From positions 4,278,001-4,342,000 of the forward strand of contig OY970326.1 in the NCBI GenBank assembly GCA_963717155.1: 64,000 bases of DNA, given 5' to 3'. The DNA is from G963717155 sp963717155 (GTDB taxonomy: Bacteria > Actinomycetota > Thermoleophilia > Gaiellales > JALYLC01). Shown here piece after piece: positions 54,189-63,283 of this stretch. Made by a program: the position numbers and the translations under genes. The notes beneath the pieces were generated by a model. The model was not told where the DNA came from. It did no database searches and was given only the letters and a program-made list of their open reading frames with translations. Each line of letters opens with the position of its first letter. The stretch's first letter is position 1.

Positions 54189-54922
54189 GCGAGGCCGTGG
54201 AGGCCGTCGTCCCGGCCGAGGGCTGGGGCGTCCTCCACCTGTTCTTCCGTATCACCGGCGACCGCAGCGCTCCGGTCGACCTCGCGGACACGGCCGCGCT
54301 CGTCGACGCGTTCGTGGCCGAGGAGCCGTACCAGGCGCACTGGTCGGCGACGCTCGGCCCCCGCGCCGATATCGGGTTGATGCTGATCGGCCCCGACCTC
54401 GTGCGGCTGCAGCGCTTCTACCGAGACCTGCTTGCGAGCGAGCTGGGCTCCCGGCTCGCGGAGGTTCCCGAGCTCGGCTTCGTCTCGCTGACGGAGCTGG
54501 CGGAGTACACGCCTCGCGGCGACGAGCCCCGGCTCGTCGCGATGCGGGAGGCCCGCCTGCACCCGCGCCTGCCGACGCGCCGCGTGATCGCGTTCTACCC
54601 GATGTCCAAGCGACGGGCGGGGCGGGACAACTGGTACGAGCTGCCGTTCGAGGAACGGCTCCGCCTGATGGAGGGCCACGGCCGGATCGGCCGCACCTAC
54701 GCGGGCAAGGTGCTGCAGCTGATCACGGGCTCGACCGGGCTCTCCGACTGGGAGTGGGGCGTGACGCTGCTCGCGGACGATCCCAGGGATCTCAAGGAGA
54801 TCGTCCACGAGATGCGTTTCGACGAGGTGTCGTCGCGCTACGGCGAGTTCGGCCCGTTCACGGTCGGGCTCGCGGCGCCGTTCGAGGACGCGCTCGCGCT
54901 CGCCGGCATTCGCGCGGACTGA
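54185..54922 (+). CDS. hemQ: Coproheme decarboxylase HemQ (ChdC, chlorite-dismutase family)
   Basis: 245 residues from GTG 54185. FYPMSKRR carries the catalytic Tyr of actinobacterial and firmicute HemQ, and MEGHGRIGRTYAGKVLQLI contains the proximal heme His. LSDWEWGVTLLADDPRDLKE and EVSSRYGEFGPFTVG are the family's C-terminal motifs. It converts coproheme to heme b with hydrogen peroxide, the last step of the coproporphyrin-dependent pathway. It is co-translated with the aldolase, an unexpected pairing. Confidence 0.88.
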   Translation: MSEAVEAVVPAEGWGVLHLFFRITGDRSAPVDLADTAALVDAFVAEEPYQAHWSATLGPRADIGLMLIGPDLVRLQRFYRDLLASELGSRLAEVPELGFVSLTELAEYTPRGDEPRLVAMREARLHPRLPTRRVIAFYPMSKRRAGRDNWYELPFEERLRLMEGHGRIGRTYAGKVLQLITGSTGLSDWEWGVTLLADDPRDLKEIVHEMRFDEVSSRYGEFGPFTVGLAAPFEDALALAGIRAD

Positions 54923-54947
54923 GCCGGCCCCGGTTATCGTCCCCGAT

Positions 54948-55340
54948 GTGAGCGGCAGCGAAGACTTCGAGAGAGGGCTGCGCATCCGGCGCGAGGTGCT
55001 CGGCGACGAGTTCGTCGACGCCAACCTGTCCGGATCGGATGCGTTCATGATGACGTTCCAGCACCTCGTCACGGAGTTGGCCTGGGGCCGTGCATGGAGC
55101 GGAACAGCGCTTGATCGTAAGTCAAAGGCACTGCTGAGCCTCGGCATTCTCGCGGCACTGGGTCGCTATGAGGAATTGGCCATCTATGTCCGGGGCGCGC
55201 TGACCAGCGGCGCAACGGTGGATGAGATCGAGGAAGTGCTCGTCCACGTCACCATCTACTGCGGCACCCCCGCCGGCCGCCAGTCCTTCCTGGCCGTTCA
55301 TGAGGCGCTCCGATCTGCGGGAGCGATTCCCGCCGAATAG
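54948..55340 (+). CDS. Carboxymuconolactone-decarboxylase-family protein (PcaC-like)
   Basis: 130 residues. SEDFERGLRIRREVLGDEFVDANL is the 4-CMLD opening, and LVTELAWGRAWSGTALDRKS plus YEELAIYVRGALTSGATVDE then VTIYCGTPAGRQSFLAV carry the conserved alkylhydroperoxidase-like helices. There is no CxxC pair, so PcaC-like decarboxylation rather than AhpD redox activity is likely. It is 25 bp downstream of hemQ. Its G+C is slightly lower than its neighbours (GATCGTAAGTCAAAGG patch). The role is probably gamma-carboxymuconolactone decarboxylation or an unknown relative. Confidence 0.82.
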   Translation: MSGSEDFERGLRIRREVLGDEFVDANLSGSDAFMMTFQHLVTELAWGRAWSGTALDRKSKALLSLGILAALGRYEELAIYVRGALTSGATVDEIEEVLVHVTIYCGTPAGRQSFLAVHEALRSAGAIPAE

Positions 55341-55360
55341 ATTGCCGCGGTGAGCTGATC

Positions 55361-56843
55361 CTAGGCGGCGACGGGCTCGGGCTGGCGCTCGGCCCGCTCG
55401 ACGTTGACGCGCCGCCCGGCGAGCTCGGCCTCGGCGAGGGCCGCGATCACGCGCTCGGACGCCTCGGTCGGGACGTCCACGAAGCTGAACGCGTGGTGCA
55501 CCTTGATCCGCAGCGGCTCGACGCCCGTCGCCGTGACGAGCCCGGCGATGTCGTCTCGGGTCGCGCCGTGGCGACGGCCTGCGCCGACGAAGAGCCTCGT
55601 CGCGACCTGCGTGCCGGCGGCGTGTCCGTTCGTCGCCTGCGGGACGGGCGCGGCCGGGGCGGGCTCGGCCGGCTCCGCGGGCGCTGCCGCAGCGGGAACG
55701 GCAGTCTCGGCGTCGGGGCGCTTCCGCCCGATGTCGCTGAGGGCGAGGCGCTCGATCACGGCTCCCGTGACCCGCTCGATCTCGGCGACGCGGGCGGCGT
55801 CCTTGTGGCTCGCGAAGGTGATCGCGATGCCGGTGCGGTCGACGCGCCCGGTGCGTCCGATGCGGTGCGTGTACTCCTCGGGGTCGTCCGGGAGGTCGTA
55901 GCTGATCACGTGCGACACGTGCGAGATGTCGAGGCCGCGGGCCGCCACGTTGGTGGCGACCAGCAGGCGTGCGCGCCCCGAGCGGAAGCGCAGCATCACG
56001 GAGTCGCGCTGGCCCTGGGTCATCCCGCCGTGCAGCGAGGACACCTCGACGCCGCGCGCGCGCAGGGCGTCGGCGAGCTCGTCGACACCGATCTTGCGGC
56101 GGCGGAAGATGATCGCCGCCTTCGGCTCCTCGGCGCGGATCAGCGCGATCAGGGCGTCGAGCTTCTCGCGAGGCTCGACCGTGATCACCGTCTGGCGGAT
56201 GCGGTCGACGGTGAGCGTCGCCGACTCGACCTTCAGGAGCTCCGGCGAGTGCAGGAAGCGCTCGGCGAGGCGGCGGATCGGCGGCGGCATCGTCGCCGAG
56301 AACAGCAGCGTCTGGCGACCGGCCGGGGCCTGCTTGAGGATCCACTCGACGTCCTCGAGGAACCCGAGCGAGAGCATCTCGTCGGCCTCGTCGAGCACGA
56401 CGTAGCGCGCGTCGTGCAGCGGCAGCCAGCCGCGGCGGATCAGGTCCATCACGCGGCCGGGGGTGCCGACGGCGATGTGCGGGCTGCTGCGCAGCTGCTC
56501 GGTCTGCTCGCGGATCGGCTGACCGCCGAACACCGCGACCACGCGGATGCCGGACGATTCACCGAAGGTGCGCATCGCCTGCGCGACCTGGATGCGCGAG
56601 CTCGCGCGTCGGCACGAGGATGATCGCCTGGACGTCCTTGCCGGCGGGATCGACGTAGTCGATCGCGGGCAGGCCGAACGCGGCGGTCTTGCCGGAACCG
56701 GTCTGTGCCTGCCCGATCACGTCGCGTCCGCGCGACACGAGAGGGATGGCGAGGGCTTGAATGGGCGTCGGCTCGGTATAGCCGAGCGCCTCGGTGGCTG
56801 CCAGCACGCTGCTGGACAGTCCGAGTTCGGAAAATCCGGACAC
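55361..56843 (-). CDS. DEAD-box RNA helicase with DbpA-type RNA-binding domain (one frame break near 56602)
   Basis: About 493 residues from GTG 56843 (AAGGAG upstream). The Q motif FSELGLSSSVLAATEALGY and motif I AQTGSGKTAAF are in one frame; removing one C near 56602 joins TRELA to IQVAQAMRTF. Then GTPGRVMDL, motif II VLDEADEML, SAT, LVATNVAARGLDI and HRIGRTGR are intact. After an Ala/Pro linker the C-terminus (about 415-490) is a DbpA RNA-binding domain (TRLFVGAGRRHGATRDD, VHHAFSFVDVPTEAS). It probably helps ribosome assembly or cold adaptation, like DeaD/CsdA. Confidence 0.87.
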
Positions 56844-56959
56844 GGGCGAGATGACTCCTTGGTGGTGAAACACCACGGCGGTCGTCTCGCCGCGGTGACG
56901 GCTCGGACACCCGCGGAGCGCGAGGGTCCGTACCCGCAGACTAGCAGGCGGTTTCCCGG

Positions 56960-57850
56960 TTACCTCGTTGCGCGACGCGTGGCAACGGCGACTCCGAGCA
57001 GGATCAGCGCGCCACCTGCCACGTCGCGCCCGTGCGGGCGCTCGCCGATCAGCACCCAGTCCGCGAGCACCGCGAGCGCCGGCAGCGCGTACAGCATGAC
57101 CGCGAGGATCGACGGGCGGAGCCGCGCGACCGCGTACACGAAGAACGCGTAGCCGATGGCCGACTGCACGATCACGGCGTAGGCCGATCCCACGAATGCG
57201 CTCGGGCGCACGTCGTCATGCACCGCGGTACCCCGCGCCAGCTCGACGAGCGCGAGCGGCAGGATCGCGAGACCTCCCGCGGTCATCGTCGCCGCGGCCG
57301 CCGGCACGCCTCCGACGAGTCGCGTCAGCCCGGGCAGCCGTACCGCGTAGATCGAGAAGCTGATGGTCGTGATCCCGAGCGCCAGCACGGCGACGAGCGG
57401 CGTGCCCGAGATGCCGACGGTGAGCACACCGGAGACGACGACCACGCCTGCGAGCCCCAGCGTGAGCCCGCCGATGGTGGCCCGGCTCGGCCGGTCGTTC
57501 GTGAGCAACGCGCCGAAGAGTGCGATGAAGATCGGCTCGAGTCCGAGGATCAGCGCGCCGAGCGATGCCGTGCCCGCGTCGATGCCGATCGAGATCGCAA
57601 GGGTCTGCACGCCCATTCCGGCCACGCCGAGCAGCGCGAGCGGACGCCAGTGGCGTCGGATCTCGGGCCATGACCGGTGTGCGATCAGCAGCAGGAGACC
57701 GCCTCCTCCGATGAGGCGGATCGTCGCCGACGTCGCCACTCCCAGCCCGTCGACGGACACCTTCGTCGCCGCGAACGAGGGGGCGAAGATCATGAGCGAG
57801 AGCGCCAGAGCCGCGACCGCGGAGCGACGAGTGGTGGTCGACTCGGGCAC
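56960..57850 (-). CDS. EamA/DMT-superfamily transporter
   Basis: 296 residues, 10 membrane helices in two EamA repeats: AALALSLMIFAPSFAATKV and SATIRLIGGGGLLLLIAH in the first; STISFSIYAVRLPGL-type and AYAVIVQSAIGYAFFVYAVA in the second. It ends RPHGRDVAGGALILLGVAVA, the typical last helix. Substrate unknown; such proteins export amino acids or metabolites. It starts 20 bp from the divergent ABC-F gene. Confidence 0.85.
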   Translation of the reverse strand: MPESTTTRRSAVAALALSLMIFAPSFAATKVSVDGLGVATSATIRLIGGGGLLLLIAHRSWPEIRRHWRPLALLGVAGMGVQTLAISIGIDAGTASLGALILGLEPIFIALFGALLTNDRPSRATIGGLTLGLAGVVVVSGVLTVGISGTPLVAVLALGITTISFSIYAVRLPGLTRLVGGVPAAAATMTAGGLAILPLALVELARGTAVHDDVRPSAFVGSAYAVIVQSAIGYAFFVYAVARLRPSILAVMLYALPALAVLADWVLIGERPHGRDVAGGALILLGVAVATRRATR

Positions 57851-57870
57851 CGGACCGGCAAGCTACCGGG

Positions 57871-59767
57871 GTGGCCACCCTGCACGCGTCCGGTCTGACC
57901 CACAGCTTCGGGGCGAACGTCGTCTTCTCAGGCGTCTCGTTCGCGCTGCCCCCGCGCGAGCGGCTCGCGCTGATCGGACGGAACGGCGCGGGGAAGACGA
58001 CGCTCCTGCGCGTGCTCGCGGGCGAGGCCGAGCCGGATGCCGGCAGCGTCTCGTACCCCAAGGGCTACCGCATCGCGCTGCACGATCAGCGGCCGCCCCT
58101 GGCGCGCGGCCTCACGCTCGGCGGCTACGTCGGCGAGGGCCTGGCGGACGTCCGCGCTGCCGAGGCCCGACTCGCCGAGCTCGAGGCGCGCATGGCGGCA
58201 GGCGACGGGTCACCTGCGACGCTGGCGAAGTACGACACGGCCCAGCGCGAGCTCGAGGCCGCGGGCGGCTACGCGTGGCGTGCGCGCCTCGGGTCGATCC
58301 TGCGCGGGCTCGGGTTCGCCGACGAGCAGTTCGAGCGGCCGCTCGAGTCGTTCTCGGGCGGCGAGCTGACTCGAGCCTCGCTCGCGCGTGCGCTCGCGTC
58401 GAACCCGGACCTGTTGCTGCTCGACGAGCCGACGAACCACCTCGACCTCCGCTCGCTCGAGTGGCTCGAGGAGGAGCTGGACGGCCTCGACTGCGCCGTG
58501 CTGCTCGTCTCGCACGATCGCTGGTTCCTCGAGCGCGTCGCGACGGGGGTGCTCGAGCTCGAGCGCGGCCGCGGCAAGCTCTACAACATGAAGTACAGCG
58601 CCTACCGCCGCGAGCGCGCGGAGGCGCTGCAGAACCAGGCCGAGGCGTTCGAGCGGCAGCGTGAGGAGATCGCCCGGCTGGAACGCTTCGTCACGAAGTT
58701 CCGCGCGGGCACGCGATCGCGCCAGGCCGCCTCCCGGCAGAAGGAGCTCGACCGGATCGAGCGCGTCGAGGCGCCGCGCAAGGACAAGGCGCTCGCGTTC
58801 GGCTTCCCCAGGACGGACCGCACGACGCGCGTCGTCGTGGAGACCGAGGGACTCATCGTGCGCGTGGCCGACCGCACGCTGGTGGATCGCGCGTCGTTCC
58901 ACATCGAGAGCGGCCAGCGGGTGGCGCTGATCGGCCCGAACGGATCCGGGAAGACGACGCTCGTCGAGACGCTGCTCGGCCTCCGGCCGGCTGCGGCCGG
59001 CCGTGTCAAGATCGGCCACAACGTCGAGCCGGGCTACTTCTCTCAGCACGCGTCCGAGCTGCGTGACGACCTGACCGTCATCGAGGCGATGCTCGCCGGG
59101 TCGAGCAAGCGCGTGACGTCGACGCAGGCCCGCAACATCCTCGGGCGGTTCCTCTTCACGCAGGACACCGTCGACCGTCGGGTCGACGTGCTCTCGGGCG
59201 GAGAGCGCCGCCGGCTCGCACTCGCGTCGCTGGTCGCGTCCGGGCGCGAACCTGCTCGTGCTCGACGAGCCGACGAACCACCTCGACGTGGAGAGCCGGG
59301 AGGCCCTCGAGGACGCGCTCGACGCCTACGACGGCACCATCCTGCTGATCACGCACGACCGCGCGCTGATCGACGCGGTCGCGACGCATACGGCGAGCCT
59401 CGAGGATCGCCACGTCGTGATCCGCCACGGCGACTACAACGACTACCTCGCCGCCACCTCCGCTGCCGCCAGGCCGGCGCCCGCTGCGCCGGCGAAGCCC
59501 GCGCCACAGCCTCGCCGCTCCGAGCCCAAGGAGCGAAAGGCGGTGAAGCCGCCGTCCCCGGACAAGCGCAAAGCGCGGCGCATCCGTGAGATCGAGTCCC
59601 GGATCGACGAGATCGAGTCGCGGCAGGCCGGGCTCGAGCAGCTCCTGCAGGAACCCGAGGTGCTAGCCGATCACGAGCGCCTCGCAGAGACGGGACGCGC
59701 GCTCCGCGACAGCCAGCAGGAGCTCGCCTGGCAGATGCGCGAGTGGGAGGCCCTGAACGAAGCGTGA
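57871..59767 (+). CDS. ABC-F family ATPase (one frame break near 59246)
   Basis: About 631 residues after removing one G in TCCGGGCGCG (restores SGANLLVLDEPTNHLD). Two ABC modules: Walker A GRNGAGKT, signature SGGEL, Walker B LLLLDEPTNHLDLRS; then GPNGSGKT, signature LSGGERRR and LVLDEPTNHLDVES. There are no membrane helices. The linker carries a basic helix (RFVTKFRAGTRSRQAASRQ) and the C-terminal tail a coiled coil (RRIREIESRIDEIESRQAG). ABC-F proteins act on the ribosome in translation or antibiotic protection. The type cannot be decided from sequence. Confidence 0.87.
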
Positions 59768-59790
59768 GCTTGGGATCTGGCGGTCCGGGT

Positions 59791-60195
59791 ATGATCGCCG
59801 CGATGTCGGCGACCGATCGCTTGAGCGGGCTCATCCAGCGTCTTACCGACGACTCGGCGAAGCTCGTGCGCTCCGAGATCGATCTCGCGAAGGCCGAGGT
59901 GACGCAGCAGGTCGTGGGGTTCGCGCGCGTCGCGGCGTTCTTCCTCGTCGCCGCAGCGATCGCCGGCCTCTCGCTGTTCGCGTTCATGCTCGCGGCGATC
60001 TTCGGGTTGGGTACGACACTCAGCCTGTGGGTGTCTGCGCTGATCGTCGGGGGCGCGATGGTCCTGATCGCCGCCATCTTCGCCCTCGTCGCAGTGCGCA
60101 TGGCCAAGCGCGCGAAGGCTCCCGTCCCGCGCGCCGCGATCGAGGAGGCGAAGGCCGTGGCCGACGACCTGCGTGATGCACGGGTCAGCCTGTGA
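59791..60195 (+). CDS. Holin-X/YqjE-like membrane protein (phage_holin_3_6-type)
   Basis: 134 residues from ATG 59791 (59803 also possible). SGLIQRLTDDSAKLVRSEIDLAKAEV (given in parts: LIQRLTDDSAKLVRSEI) is the usual amphipathic N-terminus; two membrane helices follow (AAFFLVAAAIAGLSLFAFML, SLWVSALIVGGAMVLIAAI). It ends with a basic tail. It is paired with the small DUF3618-like gene by a GTGA overlap, as common in actinobacteria. Despite the name it is a chromosomal protein with no phage genes nearby. Confidence 0.8.
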   Translation: MIAAMSATDRLSGLIQRLTDDSAKLVRSEIDLAKAEVTQQVVGFARVAAFFLVAAAIAGLSLFAFMLAAIFGLGTTLSLWVSALIVGGAMVLIAAIFALVAVRMAKRAKAPVPRAAIEEAKAVADDLRDARVSL

Positions 60196-60392
60196 GCTCG
60201 CCCGAGGAAGCACGGCAGAAGGTCGAAGAGGCTCGTCTGCAGCTCAAGAACACCGTCGGCGCGATCGGCAACGCGATCGAAGACACCAAGGCCGAGGTCC
60301 AGCAGAAGGTGCGCAGAGCCGCACCGATCGCCGCCGTGGCAGTGGGGGCGCTCATCGTCCTCACAGTGCTGCGACGGGGCCTGAGTCGCTGA
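60192..60392 (+). CDS. Small DUF3618-like membrane protein
   Basis: 66 residues from GTG 60192, overlapping the holin-X gene. An amphipathic helix (EEARQKVEEARLQLKNTVGA) is followed by a membrane helix (AAPIAAVAVGALIVLTVL). It resembles DUF3618/YtxH-type envelope proteins that associate with holin-X-like partners. Its last 32 bp overlap the ECF S-component gene on the opposite strand. Confidence 0.72.
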   Translation: MSSPEEARQKVEEARLQLKNTVGAIGNAIEDTKAEVQQKVRRAAPIAAVAVGALIVLTVLRRGLSR

Positions 60393-61071
60393 CGAGCTCC
60401 GGCTCGAGCTCGACGCGTAGCTTCCGCCCGTAGCGATCGAGCAGGCGGATCAGGCCGGGGCCGGCGACTGCGGCGAGCACCGCGTTGCCCGTGGCGTGAG
60501 CCAGGTCGAAGGGAAGGCCGCGTGCCTCGAGCGCCCAGAACGCCTGCCACGTCCACGCGGGCCCGAAGGTCGCGAGGTCGACGAGGTTGAGGATCGCGTC
60601 GAACGCGAATCCCCAGAGCGCGCAGAAGATCACGAGCGCGAGCCGGCTGCGCCGGAGCAGCGGCCCCGCGGCCCCGCCCGTCGCGCCGACGAGACCCCAC
60701 GCGAGCATCTGCCACGGCGTCCAGGGGCCCTGCCCGAGGAAGCCGTTCGAGAGCAGTGCCGCGAGCCCGCCGACGGCCGCGCCGGCGCGGGGGCCGAGCG
60801 CGACGCCCGCGCACGCCGTCATCGTGGTGACCGGCTGGACGTTGGGTATCGCCGCGAACAGCACGCGTCCCGCGGCGGCGGCGGCCCCGTAGCTGCCGAC
60901 GAGCGCGACCTCGCGCGCACCTCCCGGGCCGCGTTCCCAGGCTGCGATGCCGACCCCGACGAGCGCGAGGGCGGCGAGCGTGACGGCGGCCGCGGAACGT
61001 CCGTCGAGCGCGAGCGTCAGGGCGAGCGCCCCCAGGACGGTCGCCGCGAGCGGCCAGATCAGACGGGTCAT
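60361..61071 (-). CDS. ECF transporter substrate-binding (S) component
   Basis: 236 residues. Six or so hydrophobic segments: VLGALALTLALDGRSAAAV, VALVGSYGAAAAAGRVLFAA, TMTACAGVALGPRAGAAVGG, WQMLAWGLVGATGGAAGPLL and HATGNAVLAAVAGPGLIRL. PNVQPVTTMTACAGVALGP matches the group of S components found with DUF4430 proteins and predicted to bind cobalamin-like compounds. It is the last gene of a four-gene ECF operon. Substrate is inferred. Confidence 0.75.
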   Translation of the reverse strand: MTRLIWPLAATVLGALALTLALDGRSAAAVTLAALALVGVGIAAWERGPGGAREVALVGSYGAAAAAGRVLFAAIPNVQPVTTMTACAGVALGPRAGAAVGGLAALLSNGFLGQGPWTPWQMLAWGLVGATGGAAGPLLRRSRLALVIFCALWGFAFDAILNLVDLATFGPAWTWQAFWALEARGLPFDLAHATGNAVLAAVAGPGLIRLLDRYGRKLRVELEPELVSDSGPVAAL

Positions 61072-62447
61072 CTGGGCGCCCCGTCGGCGAGGATCAGACA
61101 GCGATCGGCCACGCGCTGAGCGAGGGCGCCATCGTGTGTCACGACGAGCGCGGTGTTGCCGTCGGCTACATGGGCCTGCAGCAGGGCGACGAGCTGACCG
61201 CGCATGGCGTCGTCCATCCCGCGCGTCGGCTCGTCGAGCACCAGCACCCGTGGACGCGAGACCAGGGCAGCGGCGACGGCGACGCGTTCGCGCTCGCCGC
61301 CCGAGAGGTCGCGCGGGTGGCGGCCCGCGAACCCCTCGAGCCCGACAGCGGCGAGGGCCGCTGCCACGGCTCGCCGTCGCTCGTCGACCGGCCAGCCGAG
61401 CTGCCGCGGCCCGAACTCGACCTCGTCGTCGACCCGCTCGCGCAGCAGTACGCGTCCCGGATCCTGGCCGACGAACGCGAGGCGCGGGAACCGCCGCTCG
61501 ACCGGCAGCGGCGTGACGTCCTCACCGCCGAGGCGGACGTGGCCGCCCGACGGGTGGTGCAATCCCGCGAGAACTCGCGCAAGCGTCGACTTGCCGCTGC
61601 CGTTGTCGCCCGCGAGCGCGGTGACGCTTCCGGCCGCGAGCTGCAGGCCGGCCGCGGCAAGCACCGAGCGGCCCGGGAACCCGGCAGCGATCTCACGCAG
61701 CTCGGCGAGCGGCTCACCGGTCGGCGCCCGTCGATGTCCGTTCGCCGCGGGCGCGGCCTGCTCGCGCACCACGGGAGCGTCACCGACGATGCGTCCTGCC
61801 TCGAGCCGCACGATGCGATCGGCGTGGCCGGCGATGCGGGAGGTGCGGTGCTCGGTGACGACGACGCACGTTCCGGCGTCGGCGAGCGCCCGCAGTCGTG
61901 CCGCCAGCGATCCGGACGCCTGCGGGTCGAGCTGCGACATCGGCTCGTCCAGCAGGAGCAACGGTGGCCGCGTCGCGAGCGCCGCCGCGAGTGCGACCCG
62001 CTGCAGCTCGCCGCCCGAGAGCTCGCCGGTCGGCCGGTCTCGGAGGTGCGCGGCGCCGGCCTCGGTCAGCGCCTCGAGGACGCGCTCGGCGATCTGCGCC
62101 GGCGGCCAGGCCGCGCACTCGAGCGGGAAAGCGACCTCGCGGTCGACCGCGAGCATGATCGTCCCGGCCTCGGGATCCTGGAAGACGATGCCGGCGCGCG
62201 AGCACACCTCGGCGGGTCGAGCGTGGCGCGTATCGAGCCCTGCGACCCGGCAGCTCCCGGCGAAGCGACCACCGTGGAAGTGCGGCACGAGGCCGGAGAG
62301 CACGCGCAGCAGCGTCGTCTTTCCCGAGCCGCTCGGCCCGGCCAGCAACACGAGCTCGCCTGCGTGGAGCTCGAGGTCGACGCCCGCGAGCGCGTCCCGC
62401 TCGGCGCCCGGTGGGCGGTAGCGGATCCCGCTCAGCTGGGCGAGCAT
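61068..62447 (-). CDS. ECF transporter ATPase, fused A-A' (two ABC domains)
   Basis: 459 residues from ATG 62447; the much longer open frame to 63800 is read-through. The first ABC domain has Walker A GPSGSGKT, FQDPEAGTIMLAV, signature LSGGELQR and LLLLDEPMSQLDP. The second has GDNGSGKS, VGQDPGRVLLRERVDDEVEF, signature LSGGERER and VLVLDEPTRGMDD. The QDP region and DDEVEFGP are ECF-type. Fused A units are common with this transporter class. It overlaps the S component by 4 bp and the T component by 16 bp. Confidence 0.87.
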   Translation of the reverse strand: MLAQLSGIRYRPPGAERDALAGVDLELHAGELVLLAGPSGSGKTTLLRVLSGLVPHFHGGRFAGSCRVAGLDTRHARPAEVCSRAGIVFQDPEAGTIMLAVDREVAFPLECAAWPPAQIAERVLEALTEAGAAHLRDRPTGELSGGELQRVALAAALATRPPLLLLDEPMSQLDPQASGSLAARLRALADAGTCVVVTEHRTSRIAGHADRIVRLEAGRIVGDAPVVREQAAPAANGHRRAPTGEPLAELREIAAGFPGRSVLAAAGLQLAAGSVTALAGDNGSGKSTLARVLAGLHHPSGGHVRLGGEDVTPLPVERRFPRLAFVGQDPGRVLLRERVDDEVEFGPRQLGWPVDERRRAVAAALAAVGLEGFAGRHPRDLSGGERERVAVAAALVSRPRVLVLDEPTRGMDDAMRGQLVALLQAHVADGNTALVVTHDGALAQRVADRCLILADGAPR

Positions 62448-63283
62448 CGCTCCACCACTCCGAGTGCGAAGAGCAGCATGCCGAGGCAGAGCGCCGCGAC
62501 CGCGAGCGCACCGGGATCGGTCGCGCTTCCGAGCACGGGATAGCACTGGAACGGCGGAATCCGGACCAGCAGGATCGCCGCCGCGGCGACGAGGCCGAGC
62601 GCCGGCAGCCAGAGCAGGCGTTCGGCCCCTCGTGCTCGCGCGGCCGGAAGCTGCGTCCGCGGCCCGGCGCCGTACCCGCGCGCTGTCATTGCCTCGGCCG
62701 TCTCGAGCCCGCGCTCGAGCCCGCTTGCCAGGAGGGGAGCGACGAGTGTCGACGCGGCGCCCAGGCGTGCCTTGCGAGGGCCGCTCCGAAGCGCCAGCCC
62801 GCGTGCCCGCGCGGCGTCGGAGAGCGAGACCGCGTCCCGGCGCATCGTCGGCACGAGGCGGGCCGCCAGCGCGACGAGCAGGGCGGACCGTGGGGCGACG
62901 CGGCTCGCGAGCCCGGTCAGCAGGTCCGCGTCTGCGCGAAGGACGACGAAGGCGCAGGCCAGGATGGCGACGCCGAGCCGCAGGCCCGACAGCGCGCCGT
63001 ACACGACCTCCTCGACGGTCACCTCGAGGTCCAGCAGACCGCCGGGCACGTGCGGTCCGGAGAAGATCACGGTGGTGCCCTCGACGGCGACGAACGGGTT
63101 GATGATCGCGAATGAGACGACCGAGCCGATCGCCAGCACGAGCGGCGCGATGCGCGGACCCGGCGAGCGCCACACCAGCAGTCCGGCGCCGATCGCGAGC
63201 GCCCCCAGCACCGCCGGCTGCCGCGTCGAGAGTGCGGCGGCGATCATTCCCGCGGCGAGCACCAGGATGGCGCCAGGCCTCAT
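62432..63283 (-). CDS. ECF transporter transmembrane (T) component
   Basis: 283 residues from ATG 63283. Membrane helices are LVLAAGMIAAALSTRQPAVL, IAPLVLAIGSVVSFAIINPF, LRLGVAILACAFVVL and LLWLPALGLVAAAAILLV. The two ECF-T Ala-Arg-Gly motifs that bind the ATPases are visible as SDAARARGLAL and AMTARGYGAGPRT. It overlaps the DUF4430 protein gene upstream (ATGA). Family assignment is firm. Confidence 0.85.
   Translation of the reverse strand: MRPGAILVLAAGMIAAALSTRQPAVLGALAIGAGLLVWRSPGPRIAPLVLAIGSVVSFAIINPFVAVEGTTVIFSGPHVPGGLLDLEVTVEEVVYGALSGLRLGVAILACAFVVLRADADLLTGLASRVAPRSALLVALAARLVPTMRRDAVSLSDAARARGLALRSGPRKARLGAASTLVAPLLASGLERGLETAEAMTARGYGAGPRTQLPAARARGAERLLWLPALGLVAAAAILLVRIPPFQCYPVLGSATDPGALAVAALCLGMLLFALGVVERCSPS

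Noticed and set aside
59791..60392. Prophage remnant suggested by the holin-type protein
   Set aside because: The holin-X/DUF3618-like pair is a normal chromosomal set in actinobacteria, and no phage structural, integrase or att sequences are nearby.
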